A stretch of 36,537 nt of DNA from an uncultured Arenicella sp. Its GTDB lineage: Bacteria > Pseudomonadota > Gammaproteobacteria > Arenicellales > Arenicellaceae. The notes under the pieces are model-generated. The model was given only the letters and a program-made list of their open reading frames with translations, had not been told where the DNA came from and did not search any database. Of the stretch, positions 16,245 to 25,469 are shown one piece after another. The DNA lies in NCBI GenBank assembly GCA_937989675.1, contig CALKRK010000007.1, positions 1-36,537 on the forward strand, in the 5' to 3' direction. The position numbers were made by a program, and so were the translations under genes. Each line of letters starts with the position of its first letter. Position 1 is the stretch's first letter.

Positions 16245-16583
16245 TTATTCGCCTTTTTTGACCATTACTATTTCGACTAATTGCGCGTTTTCAACCGCAT
16301 CACGTTGAGTTTTGTGACGCATGCTTAGCCAAAATGATGAAACTTTTTCGTAATGACCGTTGAGTTTTAGGCGAACCGGAATGTGTTGTCTAGTTCCGCT
16401 GCCATCTTTCCAGTAGTGGGTAATGGGCGTTGTTCCAATGACAGTTCCATCATCTAGGTTAATGACTTCGGCGCCAGGAGGCTCTGATACGAAACGCGCC
16501 GCACCATAATGTGCGCCGCAAGCTGATAATGTCGCGCAAAGTAAGAGCGATGCGAAGGTTTTTCTAAAAAATTGTGAAGGCAT
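16245..16583 (-). CDS. PEGA-like lipoprotein 2
   Basis: The 112-residue protein has the lipoprotein signal MPSQFFRKTFASLLLCATLSAC (lipobox LSAC) followed by a clear PEGA-type motif, SEPPGAEVINLDDGTVIGTT with PITHYW. The second half, VRLKLNGHYEKVSSFWLSMR, corresponds in layout to the downstream paralogue. The two form a tandem pair with 20 bases between, probably cotranscribed and arisen by duplication. The predicted location is a membrane-attached periplasmic lipoprotein. The role is unknown. Confidence 0.68.
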   Translation of the reverse strand: MPSQFFRKTFASLLLCATLSACGAHYGAARFVSEPPGAEVINLDDGTVIGTTPITHYWKDGSGTRQHIPVRLKLNGHYEKVSSFWLSMRHKTQRDAVENAQLVEIVMVKKGE

Positions 16584-16672
16584 GAACTGTCTTTATTCTT
16601 ATATTCTCGCCTGCGATGATAGCATACCGCGGGCAGGCACTTGCAAGATTGCAGAGCTTGTAATGAACGTTT

Positions 16673-18706
16673 TTAGAACTTTGTTTTGTGATCCCAGTAC
16701 AAGATGTCTGCGCTGGAATTATCCTCCAGTTCAGGCGGGGTATTGGCCTGTTCTGCCTCACGCAGCAGGCTAGCAAGCGTGTTTTGGTATTGGGTGAATT
16801 GATCGTGCTGCTCGAGCAGCGTGGCCTGCATTTGCTTTAGTTCTTGCAGACGTTGTTCAACTGTATCAGACGCTTTATGAATCCGCTTTACACTTTCCAG
16901 ACGACGACGTAATTGAGTGTGATGCTCGCGAACATAGGTTTCCATTGGCACCATTAGGTTATTATTCCAATTTGTAGCGTCTCGTTGGGCGCGCGAGAAA
17001 ATTTTACGCGAGGCCTGGCAAACAGACTCATAGAAGCGATTTGTAATCGACATCTGTTCGCGAAAAAACAAGGTCTTTGTTTCTTTTAAATTGGAGTGTT
17101 TAGCCTCAAGACGCGCTACCTCTTGCTTGAATTTTTCTAAGCGTAGGCGGCGCACACGGAAATTGGCGATGCCATGATCTTGCTCAAAGTCGCGAGTAAT
17201 GCTCTCAGACAATACGGCTATTTCGTTAGCTTGTTTAATCGCCGAATCGATGTAGTAGTTAAGCCGGTCAAAATATTTTGAAATGGTTTTCTGTAGCGTG
17301 ATTGATGACGCGCAACGGGCCATATTGTGCTTGGTAATGGCGATCAATTTTTCAAGGCGATCGGGACTTAAAATTTGAACCAGTTTTGAGGTCTCCTTGG
17401 AGTAAACCGTGCGCAGGGCCTGATAGCGTTGCATATCTTTTTCCAGAGAGGTTTTCTCTGACTGCACTTTGAGCATGATGTGTGAAATTACATCTGTGTT
17501 TTTGCTGCTGAGCTGCTTCAACTCGGCAATGTGCTCATCTGCGTCTTTCAGGCGGTTATCAAGGACTGAACTGGCTGAATCAAGAATGCCTTCGAGTGAT
17601 CCACGCACTTTCTCGACCACAATTTTGCGTTTCTCTGGAATCAACTTATTGGCAATGGCACTTTCGAGCGATAAAATATTGCTGCGCTCGAGCAATTCCT
17701 GATCGTCGTTAAGTTTGGCAAGTAGGCCTTTCTGAGCCGAGACTGCAAAAATATTATCCGGGTCAAGCGTCAGTGTTTTGGCCGTAGCGCCGATTTGAAC
17801 GTCGATCTCTTGTTGTATTTCTTCCTCGGTGCGGATGCCGTCCCACAAGGCGTCAATTTTGTTCAATGCCACAAGTTTGCGCTGATTACGTGCAGCGCCT
17901 GTGTTATCACCGGTTTCACCGCCAAGATGTTGCTCCCATAGCTCAAGGTCAGTTGAAGTGACGCCGGTGTCGTGTGACAGAATGAATACCACGGTATGTG
18001 CCGTGGAAAGTTGATTTATGGTCAACTCTGGCTCCGCGCCGATCGCATTCAAGCCAGGCGTATCTAAGATAACTAAGCCTTGCTCGAGCAAAGGGTGCGG
18101 CAAATTGATGATGGCGTGGCGCCAGCTGGGTATTTCGACTTCATCGTATTCGTTGAGAGGTAAGCCGATCTCGGAGTTTTCATCTTCGAGTAAGTCAAAC
18201 TTGAGCTTTTTCGCATAGTTTTTGCTGACCAGTTTGTTCTCGGTCATGCCCTTCATCGCTTCGCTAACGCTATTCACATCGTCAGCGTCGAATTGAATTT
18301 CGTGCCACAATTCGCTGTCTTTTTTCAGTTCAAATAACGCGCGCTCGTCTTTTCGTGATTCGATAGGTAACAGGCGAATAGAGCTTGGCAGATTCGGGTC
18401 GTACATCAACTCGGTCGGGCACATGGTGGTGCGACCAGTTCCAGAAGGAAGAATACGTTTTTTGTAGTTGCCGAAGAAAATAGTGTTAATCATCTCCGAC
18501 TTTCCGCGTGAAAATTCGGCAACAAAAGCAACCGACAAATTGTCGTCGGCAAGTGCTCCTAATACTGTTTCAAACTGGTGATGAGTTCGTAAGTCTGTAA
18601 CGTTGTTTGATTTTAGGAAAGTGCTGAGTTCCTGCACCGAGTCGCTGACGTTACTACGCCATTCGGAATAGGTCTCGATTTCATTATTTAGTCGTTGATC
18701 GGTCAC
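16673..18706 (-). CDS. Bacterial dynamin-like GTPase
   Basis: The protein has 677 residues. The GTPase domain occupies about 55-370: the P-loop is the variant AEFSRGKSEMIN (63-74), G2 region SGTGRTTMCPTEL, G3 LDTPGLNAIGAE, and G4 NKID. The rest is helical with long coiled-coil stretches (QSEKTSLEKDMQRYQALRTV; RLRLEKFKQEVARLEAKHSN) and a C-terminal helical bundle, the usual plan of dynamin-family proteins that remodel membranes. No transmembrane helix is obvious, so any membrane binding would be peripheral. It is a single gene on the minus strand. The physiological role (membrane repair, division or phage defence) cannot be told from sequence. Confidence 0.85.
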   Translation of the reverse strand: MTDQRLNNEIETYSEWRSNVSDSVQELSTFLKSNNVTDLRTHHQFETVLGALADDNLSVAFVAEFSRGKSEMINTIFFGNYKKRILPSGTGRTTMCPTELMYDPNLPSSIRLLPIESRKDERALFELKKDSELWHEIQFDADDVNSVSEAMKGMTENKLVSKNYAKKLKFDLLEDENSEIGLPLNEYDEVEIPSWRHAIINLPHPLLEQGLVILDTPGLNAIGAEPELTINQLSTAHTVVFILSHDTGVTSTDLELWEQHLGGETGDNTGAARNQRKLVALNKIDALWDGIRTEEEIQQEIDVQIGATAKTLTLDPDNIFAVSAQKGLLAKLNDDQELLERSNILSLESAIANKLIPEKRKIVVEKVRGSLEGILDSASSVLDNRLKDADEHIAELKQLSSKNTDVISHIMLKVQSEKTSLEKDMQRYQALRTVYSKETSKLVQILSPDRLEKLIAITKHNMARCASSITLQKTISKYFDRLNYYIDSAIKQANEIAVLSESITRDFEQDHGIANFRVRRLRLEKFKQEVARLEAKHSNLKETKTLFFREQMSITNRFYESVCQASRKIFSRAQRDATNWNNNLMVPMETYVREHHTQLRRRLESVKRIHKASDTVEQRLQELKQMQATLLEQHDQFTQYQNTLASLLREAEQANTPPELEDNSSADILYWDHKTKF

Positions 18707-19170
18707 GGTCGAATATTTGTTCGGTGTTCGTTCTAATTATCGTGCTGAATTTACAGGGCTATTTATTGTTCTCAATGGTACGCAATTTGCATGCACGCCA
18801 CTCAAAATTGACAACAGTCTTTCACCTCTGCCAAAACCTTCCCCAAAGGCTTAAGTCCACTCTCAATTCCTTCCACAAAAAGAGTGATCGTAGATCATAT
18901 CTGAGAGCCCCTGAGCATGTCAAAGGGAAAATGTGAAGTTATGTTTCATATAGTTGGCGCATCTTGTTGATTTGTAAGTCAATATGAATCTGGTTGTGTT
19001 GCATTTTCTAACTCACTGTTACAGCCGATTCACAATGTTTGGGTAAGCGTTGTAATTGTGCTTAACTAAGGTCAAAATCGGGGGCGGAAGAGGCAGTGAT
19101 TGGGGTTATTCGTGTTCTTTTCTTATTCTTAGCTTTTCATTCGAAGTCCTAATTTCACTAAAAAAGTCCG
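18707..19170. other. Intergenic region between divergent dynamin-like gene and mrcB
   Basis: This 464-base gap must hold promoters for both genes. The 70-codon ORF at 18724 has no family features, a poor start context and low-complexity composition, and I do not call it. I see no tRNA, riboswitch motif, repeat or terminator I can defend. A small RNA cannot be excluded. Confidence 0.4.
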
Positions 19171-21696
19171 ATGGTAGGAAAAAAAACCACTTCAAAAAAG
19201 AAGGCGACTAAGCGTCGGGTGAGTAAAGCGTCACCTAATTCTCGTTCAACTTCTAATTCAAAAAGGGCCGGTAAAGCGGGTACAAAAGTTGCGAGGTCTA
19301 AGCGTTCTACCGTTAAGAGTGCGCGCGGGGGTACTCGATCCACCGTTTTTCGATTTATTAGGTTCTGGTTATTGCGTGCCACACTGGTGGTGTTTGTACT
19401 GTTGCTAGGCCTGACAGTCTATTTAGATGCTTCAATTCGTAAAAAGTTCGAGGGCCAGAAATGGGCGCTACCAGCGCATGTTTACACCCGCCCAATGGAG
19501 CTATACATAGGCCAGAAGTTAGACCGAGATTTGATTCAAAGTGAGCTGGTTGAGCTTGGTTACGTGGTCCGCAATGACTTAAGCCGAGTTGGAAGTTATC
19601 GCTTTTCGACTCGCGAGCTGGCTATTTATCAACGCGAATTTCGGTTTTGGGATGGGCTTCGCCCGCAGCAAAAAATTCGTTTGGCGCTTACTAATGATGT
19701 GATCGATGAGATTACCCTTGAGTCGCCAGGTGGCTTGGTTTCGAGCACTGAAATTGTGAGATTGGAGCCGCGCCTCTTCGGTAGTGTGTCGCCAATGAGT
19801 CATGAAGATAGAAGCCTGCTGAAAATTGAAGACGTTCCGCAGGAGCTGATTGACGGTTTAATTGTTAATGAGGACCGGCAATTCTACTCACACTTCGGCG
19901 TCAACCCGCTTGGGATTATGCGCGCCATGATTCGTAATGTTCGCGCGGGCCGAGTGGTGCAAGGAGGTAGCACGTTAACCCAGCAGCTGGTCAAGAACTA
20001 CTACCTAACTTCAGAGCAGTCCTACAAACGTAAACTGCTTGAGGCGATTATGGCTGTCTTGTTAGAGATGCATTACAGCAAAGACGAAATTTTGCAGGCA
20101 TATTTAAATGAAGTGCACCTGAGTCAAGTAGGTAACCGAGCGATTCACGGTTTTGGTTTGGCTAGCCAATATTTTTATGGGCGGCCCGTTCAGGAGCTAG
20201 AACTGGATCAGATAGCAACTTTAATTGCAGTCAATAACGGGTCCAGTAAATACAACCCTATTCGCAATCCTAATAACGCAACCAAGCGGCGTAACCTCGT
20301 TTTGAAGACGATGCTGGAGCAGGGTGTTATTGATGATGAGCGCTATCAATTAGCGGTTTCTAAGAAGTTATCGATTAGCCCCACTGCCGAACGCGCGGCG
20401 CTCTTGTCATACCCATCGTTTCTTGGGTTTGTGCGGCAGAATTTGCAGGAAGACTACCAGCAAGAAGATTTATTGAACGATGGTTTGCAAATTCATACGA
20501 CTCTAAACCCTCGCATTCAAGAAAGCCTGGAAAGTGCTGTGCGCACAGAGCTAGATGCCATCGAGAAAAACAAAGGCATTTCCCAGAATAGCTTGCAGCT
20601 TGCGGCTGTTGTCGTCCGTACTGATAACGGTGAGGTTGCTGCGATGCTGGGTGATCGTAACCCAAGTTTTTCAGGCTACAACCGAGCCATGCAGGCGCGC
20701 CGCCCGGTCGGCTCCTTGTTAAAGCCGTTTGTGTACTTAACAGCACTTGAATCGCCAGACCGTTATTCTCTGGCCACGATGCTGAGCGATGACCGCATCA
20801 CGGTATCGCAAAAAGGCAGCCCCGACTGGAATCCGGAAAACTATGACAATCAAACGCATGGCAATGTCATGTTGATTGAGGCGTTGGCCAGATCCTACAA
20901 TTTGGCAACCGTGCGCCTGGGCATGGATCTCGGTGTGCCGAGGGTGTCGAAAACCATTCGTCGAGTTGGCTATCACGATGAGTTTAGTGAGCTGCCTTCA
21001 GTGCTGCTTGGCGCGGTTCCGATGACGGTGATGGATGTTGCACAGCTGTATTTAACGCTTGCATCAGGTGGGTTCAAAACGCCGATCAAAGGCATTCGTT
21101 CGGTCTTGAGTAATCAGAATGAACCGCTGGCACGTTACTCGCTCGATATTGAACAAGTAATTGAACCTGAGTTCACCATGTTGATCAATTATGCATTGCA
21201 AGACGTAGTGAGAAATGGCACCGCTCGCAATGTGTTAACCGGTTTTCGCTATGACTATGGCTTGGCTGGTAAGACTGGCACCACAGATGAAAATCGAGAT
21301 AGTTGGTTTGCCGGTTTCAGCGGCAATTATTTAACGGTAATTTGGGTTGGTCGGGACGATAATCAGCCGACCAAGCTAACCGGTGCCAGTGGTGCCGCAC
21401 GGTTGTGGGGTAAAGCGATGCAGCAAATGCCACTGCAAAGATTTGAGCTCGGTTACAGTGACGACGTTATTTCGCAAACAGTGCACTACTCTCTAGACCC
21501 CGTGGCTGAAGATTGCAGTTTGTCGCGTAATCTGCCGATGTTAATCGAATCGTTGGAACTCGAAAATATTCCTTGTGCGGATCGATTCCAGTATGATTTG
21601 AAGAATGATGAAGAATTACAGCACTTTGAACCCTCGCCACATGGTAATCCGCCGCGCCGCAAAAAGAAATCGTGGTGGCAGCGAGTTTTTGGCTAG
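19171..21696 (+). CDS. mrcB: Penicillin-binding protein 1B (bifunctional glycosyltransferase/transpeptidase)
   Basis: The 841-residue class A PBP has a strongly basic, Ser/Lys-rich cytoplasmic tail (1-65), one transmembrane helix (LLRATLVVFVLLLGLTVYLD, about 68-87), and a UB2H-like region (KWALPAHVYTRPMELYIGQK). The GT51 domain (catalytic Glu234 in NEDRQFYSHFG; QGGSTLTQQLVKN) is followed by the transpeptidase with nucleophile Ser515 in PVGSLLKPF, the SYN motif (RSYNLATVRLG) and K701TGTT. It polymerises and crosslinks peptidoglycan in the periplasm. An outer-membrane lipoprotein gene starts 8 bases after its stop, and that protein is a likely activator. Confidence 0.95.
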   Translation: MVGKKTTSKKKATKRRVSKASPNSRSTSNSKRAGKAGTKVARSKRSTVKSARGGTRSTVFRFIRFWLLRATLVVFVLLLGLTVYLDASIRKKFEGQKWALPAHVYTRPMELYIGQKLDRDLIQSELVELGYVVRNDLSRVGSYRFSTRELAIYQREFRFWDGLRPQQKIRLALTNDVIDEITLESPGGLVSSTEIVRLEPRLFGSVSPMSHEDRSLLKIEDVPQELIDGLIVNEDRQFYSHFGVNPLGIMRAMIRNVRAGRVVQGGSTLTQQLVKNYYLTSEQSYKRKLLEAIMAVLLEMHYSKDEILQAYLNEVHLSQVGNRAIHGFGLASQYFYGRPVQELELDQIATLIAVNNGSSKYNPIRNPNNATKRRNLVLKTMLEQGVIDDERYQLAVSKKLSISPTAERAALLSYPSFLGFVRQNLQEDYQQEDLLNDGLQIHTTLNPRIQESLESAVRTELDAIEKNKGISQNSLQLAAVVVRTDNGEVAAMLGDRNPSFSGYNRAMQARRPVGSLLKPFVYLTALESPDRYSLATMLSDDRITVSQKGSPDWNPENYDNQTHGNVMLIEALARSYNLATVRLGMDLGVPRVSKTIRRVGYHDEFSELPSVLLGAVPMTVMDVAQLYLTLASGGFKTPIKGIRSVLSNQNEPLARYSLDIEQVIEPEFTMLINYALQDVVRNGTARNVLTGFRYDYGLAGKTGTTDENRDSWFAGFSGNYLTVIWVGRDDNQPTKLTGASGAARLWGKAMQQMPLQRFELGYSDDVISQTVHYSLDPVAEDCSLSRNLPMLIESLELENIPCADRFQYDLKNDEELQHFEPSPHGNPPRRKKKSWWQRVFG

Positions 21697-21703
21697 ATCG
21701 TCC

Positions 21704-22228
21704 ATGGATGACATAGTTAAATCAATAGCCAAACCAGCGGCGCTATTATTGCTGCTGTTGACCTTGAGCGGTTGTATTTCAACTAAAACGATAGACGTGC
21801 CGACCCAGCCGCCAGTTGATGTTGAGGACAGAGTGATTGTCGACGGCGAGGTTTTGCCGCTGCCTGATCAGGCCGTGGTAAAAACCGAACCCCTGAGCGG
21901 GCAGCCATCAATGTCGCCAGTAGTGAGAACGCTGATGACATCGGCGCAGAATCAACGCAACGCAGGTAACTGGGATGGCGCTGCCAGCTCTTTGGAGCGC
22001 GCATTGCGGATCGAGCCGCGTAACGCCATGTTATGGGGGCGGCTTGCCGACGTTCGATATGGCCAGAAAGCCTGGCGTAAAGCTATTCAGTTAGCAGCTA
22101 AGTCAAACACCTTAGCGGGCAGTGATCAGATGCTCCGACGGCAGAATTGGTATCTAATGGCAAACGCCTACGAGGCACTGAACGACCCAATTTCATCACA
22201 AAAGTATCGTGCCAAATTGAATCAATAA
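21704..22228 (+). CDS. TPR lipoprotein, LpoP-like PBP1B activator candidate
   Basis: This protein has about 174 residues. I chose ATG 21704 (MDDIVKSIAKPAALLLLLLT) rather than the ORF-track start inside mrcB. The signal peptide ends in lipobox LSGC. A linker rich in Pro, Val and Glu is followed by TPR-like helices (QRNAGNWDGAASSLERALRI, PRNAMLWGRLADVRYGQKAW, and further pairs to the end). The Pseudomonas PBP1B activator LpoP is a TPR lipoprotein, and the immediate coupling to mrcB here supports the same role. E. coli LpoB is a different fold. The assignment rests on architecture and context. Confidence 0.75.
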   Translation: MDDIVKSIAKPAALLLLLLTLSGCISTKTIDVPTQPPVDVEDRVIVDGEVLPLPDQAVVKTEPLSGQPSMSPVVRTLMTSAQNQRNAGNWDGAASSLERALRIEPRNAMLWGRLADVRYGQKAWRKAIQLAAKSNTLAGSDQMLRRQNWYLMANAYEALNDPISSQKYRAKLNQ

Positions 22229-22429
22229 GCCGTGCTGCTTGTATCTTAGTTTTTAACTTGAGTGCAAGGTTGAGTAAAGCGAAAAACCACCCAATTAAGT
22301 GATTGGTTTCGATGTTTGTTCACGGTAGACTCACTGTTGATGGAGGTCCGATGGATGTCGGAGGGGGCATGGAAGCCATTTAAACTTCTTCTTAGGTTGC
22401 GAATCCCTAATCTGGTAGGTATGCGGAAG

Positions 22430-22897
22430 CTAGTTATATAAAAGAATATAAGTGTTCAGTGACGTTGCTAGTAACAACCATAGCAGATACGGGCAAAGCA
22501 GCCAGCCGATCAAATTCAACGATTGCCGACGCGCCTGAAAAATAAGTAGTATCACCAATAGATCGATTATGACTAAGTCGATGAGGCCAGCAAGCACCCA
22601 TTGCTTGCCAAAAAACAGCCATGACCAAACACCGTTAAATGCGAGCTGTAAGCTCCAAGCCCATTTTAGAATGCGTGAACCGTGTGCAAATATCTGCCAT
22701 CCGGCAATCGCGATCAACGCATAGAGAATTACCCAAACAACCGGGAATGCAATATTAGGGGGGCTCCATGGAGCTCGGTTAAGTGATTCGTACCAGTCGC
22801 CTGGCTGAAACAAGCCGCCAAACCCAAACACGGCGTAACACAATAAAAAGAACAAACTCAAATTGCCCCAAGACCTTGGCATGGCGTGCTCAGTCAT
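22430..22897 (-). CDS. tspO: TspO/MBR family protein (tryptophan-rich sensory protein)
   Basis: This membrane protein of about 155 residues has five hydrophobic segments and the family motifs WYESLNRAPWSPPNIAFPVV and WVILYALIAIAGW, plus FNGVWSWLFFGKQ. TspO proteins bind porphyrins and other hydrophobic ligands. Its start overlaps the 3' end of the carbonic-anhydrase-like gene; GGAGCA before ATGATG favours the second ATG (22897). Translational coupling is likely. Confidence 0.92.
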   Translation of the reverse strand: MTEHAMPRSWGNLSLFFLLCYAVFGFGGLFQPGDWYESLNRAPWSPPNIAFPVVWVILYALIAIAGWQIFAHGSRILKWAWSLQLAFNGVWSWLFFGKQWVLAGLIDLVIIDLLVILLIFQARRQSLNLIGWLLCPYLLWLLLATSLNTYILLYN

Positions 22898-23435
22898 CAT
22901 ATTGCTCCACGCGGTATTCGTGCGCTAGCCGAACATAACGCTGGCGGTTTATTTCAAAAAATTCGAGGTCTTTTTCGTTGATATCACGTAGCTTTTTCGC
23001 TGGGCTGCCTGCCCAAACTTCACCGGCTTTCACTATTTTGCCGGGAGTCACTAATGCACCGGCGGCAACCATGGCGCCTTTCTCGATTAGGCAGTCATCC
23101 ATTACGCAGGCTTGAATGCCAATGAACGCGTTATCCTCGACAGTGCATGCATGTAGAACGGCCGAGTGCCCAACCGTAATGTCATCACCGAGGTAGGTGC
23201 CTTGGCCAAGCTCGGCACAATGAATCATAGTGAGGTCTTGAATATTAGTGCGCTTACCGATGCGAATTTCATTAACGTCGCCTCGCACAACGCAGCCGTA
23301 CCAAATACCTGAGTCTTCGCCAATCTGAGTATCACCAATAACGGTTGCGGTTTGCGCGATAAATGCAGAGGAGTGCACAGTTGGTAATACGCCACGATAC
23401 GGTAAAAGCGTGGGCTGGGTGAGGGGGCGTGTCAT
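22890..23435 (-). CDS. Gamma-carbonic anhydrase family protein (YrdA-like)
   Basis: The 181-residue left-handed beta-helix protein has hexapeptide repeats (IGDTQIGEDSGIWYGCVVRG, DVNEIRIGKRTNIQDLTMIH, DDITVGHSAVLHACTVEDNA). Family-type His residues occur in MIHCAE and VGHSAVLHAC and would bind metal at trimer interfaces. It is cytoplasmic. Many YrdA-like members have no measured carbonic anhydrase activity, so the reaction is uncertain. It overlaps tspO and is divergent from zapE across about 85 bases. Confidence 0.9.
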   Translation of the reverse strand: MTRPLTQPTLLPYRGVLPTVHSSAFIAQTATVIGDTQIGEDSGIWYGCVVRGDVNEIRIGKRTNIQDLTMIHCAELGQGTYLGDDITVGHSAVLHACTVEDNAFIGIQACVMDDCLIEKGAMVAAGALVTPGKIVKAGEVWAGSPAKKLRDINEKDLEFFEINRQRYVRLAHEYRVEQYDD

Positions 23436-23520
23436 GATAACTTGCTTTTGTTGGGTTATAAGTATTTTCTAAGCACATACGTTAAACTCTACGCCAACCA
23501 ATAGCAAACGCTCGTTCATC

Positions 23521-24621
23521 ATGGTGAATACGCCACTTTCTCGTTACCAAAAAGACCTTGAAGACCCTGAATTTGAGCCCGATGAGGCGCAAAAAATTGC
23601 GGTGGAAAATCTGCAAAGACTTTACGACGAACTGATTGTTGTCGAACCAGTTAAGAAAAGCTGGCTTTCTCGGCTCGGCTTGGCTAAAAGTGAGAAAGTT
23701 CGGCCAGTTCAAGGCCTTTATTTTTGGGGTGGAGTAGGCCGCGGCAAGACCTATTTAGTCGACACGTTTTTTGATTGTCTGCCGTTTGAGGAAAAAACGC
23801 GTATGCATTTCCACCGCTTTATGCATCGAGTCCATTTGGAGCGTAAGCAACTTCGAGAGCAACCCGACCCATTGGTGATTATTGGTAAGCAACTTGCAAG
23901 CGAAGCCCGAGTATTGTGTTTCGATGAGTTTGTGGTAAATGACGTTGCCGATGCGGTAATTTTGGTAAAGCTGATGCGTGTTTTATTTGACGAAGGCGTA
24001 AGCTTAGTCGCGACTAGCAATGTCGAGCCCAAGAACCTCTACCTTGGTGGCCTTCAGCGCGATCTGTTTTTGCCGGCGATCGACATGATTTATGACTACA
24101 CTGATGTGGTAAATATCGACTCAGGCATCGACTACCGTTTGCGCTTTTTAGACAAAGCTGAGACTTACTTTACGCCGGTTAATGAGGCGGCTAATGAGGG
24201 CATGCAATACAACTTTGAGCACTTAGCTCCAGAGCCAGGTGTGGCAAACGCCACCATTGAAGTTGAAGGCCGAGAGTTGACTTCTATTCGGCGTGCCGAT
24301 GGCGTGATCTGGTTTGATTTCGCCGAGCTCTGCGATGGCCCGAGGTCGCAGAACGATTACATTGAGCTGGCGGTTTGTTTTCACTCCATTCTGGTTTCTG
24401 ATGTGCCCGAGATGGGGCGGCTAATGGAAGATCAGGCGCGCCGTTTTATTAATATGGTCGACGTGTTCTACGACCATAATGTGAAGCTGATTGTCTCAGC
24501 AGATAAACCGGTAACTGAGCTCTACAATGGTACCCGAGTCGCATTTGAATTTCAGCGTACAGTAAGTCGGTTGCAGGAGATGCAGTCGCACGACTATTTA
24601 GCGTTAAGTCACAAGACCTAG
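23521..24621 (+). CDS. zapE: Cell-division protein ZapE (AFG1-type AAA ATPase)
   Basis: This 366-residue ATPase has Walker A WGGVGRGKTYLVD (about 69-81), the MHFHRFMHRVH block, Walker B RVLCFDEFVVND, the sensor-like LVATSNVEPKNLYLGGLQRD, and a C-terminal VDVFYDHNVKLIVSAD segment. ZapE associates with the Z-ring late in constriction and is homologous to mitochondrial Afg1/Lace1. The length is normal. No good ribosome site is visible before the ATG. It converges on the next minus-strand gene with 24 bases between. Confidence 0.94.
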   Translation: MVNTPLSRYQKDLEDPEFEPDEAQKIAVENLQRLYDELIVVEPVKKSWLSRLGLAKSEKVRPVQGLYFWGGVGRGKTYLVDTFFDCLPFEEKTRMHFHRFMHRVHLERKQLREQPDPLVIIGKQLASEARVLCFDEFVVNDVADAVILVKLMRVLFDEGVSLVATSNVEPKNLYLGGLQRDLFLPAIDMIYDYTDVVNIDSGIDYRLRFLDKAETYFTPVNEAANEGMQYNFEHLAPEPGVANATIEVEGRELTSIRRADGVIWFDFAELCDGPRSQNDYIELAVCFHSILVSDVPEMGRLMEDQARRFINMVDVFYDHNVKLIVSADKPVTELYNGTRVAFEFQRTVSRLQEMQSHDYLALSHKT

Positions 24622-24645
24622 GTGTTAGCCCTTGAGTAAATCACA

Positions 24646-25032
24646 CTACATATTCTTAAGTTTTCCATTCAATATAGTTGGTCGCATGCCCAGAATTTCA
24701 GGTTTACAGTTTTGTTCGCCAGGCTCATTTAGTAGATATAACTCTTTACCCAAGGCATAGCCGAATGCGAGTTCGATTAGTGAGTTAGGGCCAACGTAAC
24801 CCGCTACCCCATTTTTAAAGTAGTTAGCTACTAGAACTTTATCTGACTTTTCGATTTTCAAAAGGTGTGCTCGGATATAGTCGCCTTTGTGAATTGAAAA
24901 TGCCTCATCGCCTATTTCGCTGCGCAATAGTTCACGTTCTTCTTCCATAGGGTAGTAGCTTGAAATTCCCGTTGCGGATAAGGCCCTTGAAATTTCTTTG
25001 ATTTTTCCGATAAACGTCATCGACCCGCACAA
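24646..25032 (-). CDS. Nucleoside 2-deoxyribosyltransferase-like protein, start uncertain
   Basis: The ORF-track frame opens at TTG 25032 (residues LCGSMTF onward). It shows CGSMTF near the N-terminus and the later block VANYFKNGVAGYVGPNSLIE followed by LAFGYALGKELYLLNE, typical of small nucleoside 2-deoxyribosyltransferase-superfamily proteins. The first beta strand (RQVALCGSM) lies partly upstream of TTG. AGGAGAG at 25066-25060 is spaced six bases from an in-frame ATC at 25053, and the frame is closed by TGA at 25074-25072. So translation may begin at a rare ATC, or an ATG has mutated. The substrate is unknown. The region around it contains pseudogenes. Confidence 0.6.
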   Translation of the reverse strand: MCGSMTFIGKIKEISRALSATGISSYYPMEEERELLRSEIGDEAFSIHKGDYIRAHLLKIEKSDKVLVANYFKNGVAGYVGPNSLIELAFGYALGKELYLLNEPGEQNCKPEILGMRPTILNGKLKNM

Positions 25033-25121
25033 TGCGACTTGTCTGTGTTCGATCTTGCTCTCTCCTGCTATTCACAAGGTCTTTATAAAAGGCGCGCGAA
25101 GCAGCCTATGTATTTGTTGCG

Positions 25122-25358
25122 CTAATTGTTTAGAGACTCTTCTAACTTCTTAGCTCTCTCATCAGCGTTATCTTGCACAAATTTATTGATGTCGCTTTCA
25201 AATTTTTGTAACTCTTTTGGGGATGAAGGTACTTGAACATCGATATTTTCATCGTCTATGATTTCATTGGCTTGATTCTTTGATGAGCTATTGCCCAGTT
25301 GCGTTGTAATTAAAAAACCAATCAATAGTAATGCGAGTAGCAGTGATATTAATCTCAT
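25122..25358 (-). CDS. Small membrane-anchored or secreted protein, unknown
   Basis: The 78-residue protein begins MRLISLLLALLLIGFLITTQ, a hydrophobic anchor or signal peptide, followed by a polar acidic stretch (EIIDDENIDVQVPSSPKE) and a C-terminal amphipathic helix (LQKFESDINKFVQDNADERA). GGAGAAC at good spacing precedes the ATG, which supports a real gene. It lies downstream of the Coq7-like relic on the same strand. I recognise no family. Confidence 0.55.
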   Translation of the reverse strand: MRLISLLLALLLIGFLITTQLGNSSSKNQANEIIDDENIDVQVPSSPKELQKFESDINKFVQDNADERAKKLEESLNN

Positions 25359-25469
25359 ATTAGTTCTCCAAAAATTATCTTCCTAAAACGCTTTGTAAGT
25401 AGCAGCATGTTCTTTCGGTATTTGCATCTGTGCGACTGAAAATTTCGCAATTGAACTTGTTTCTCATCG

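Noticed and set aside
18724-18936. 70-codon ORF in the dynamin-mrcB gap
   Set aside because: No ribosome site, no family features, random-like composition.
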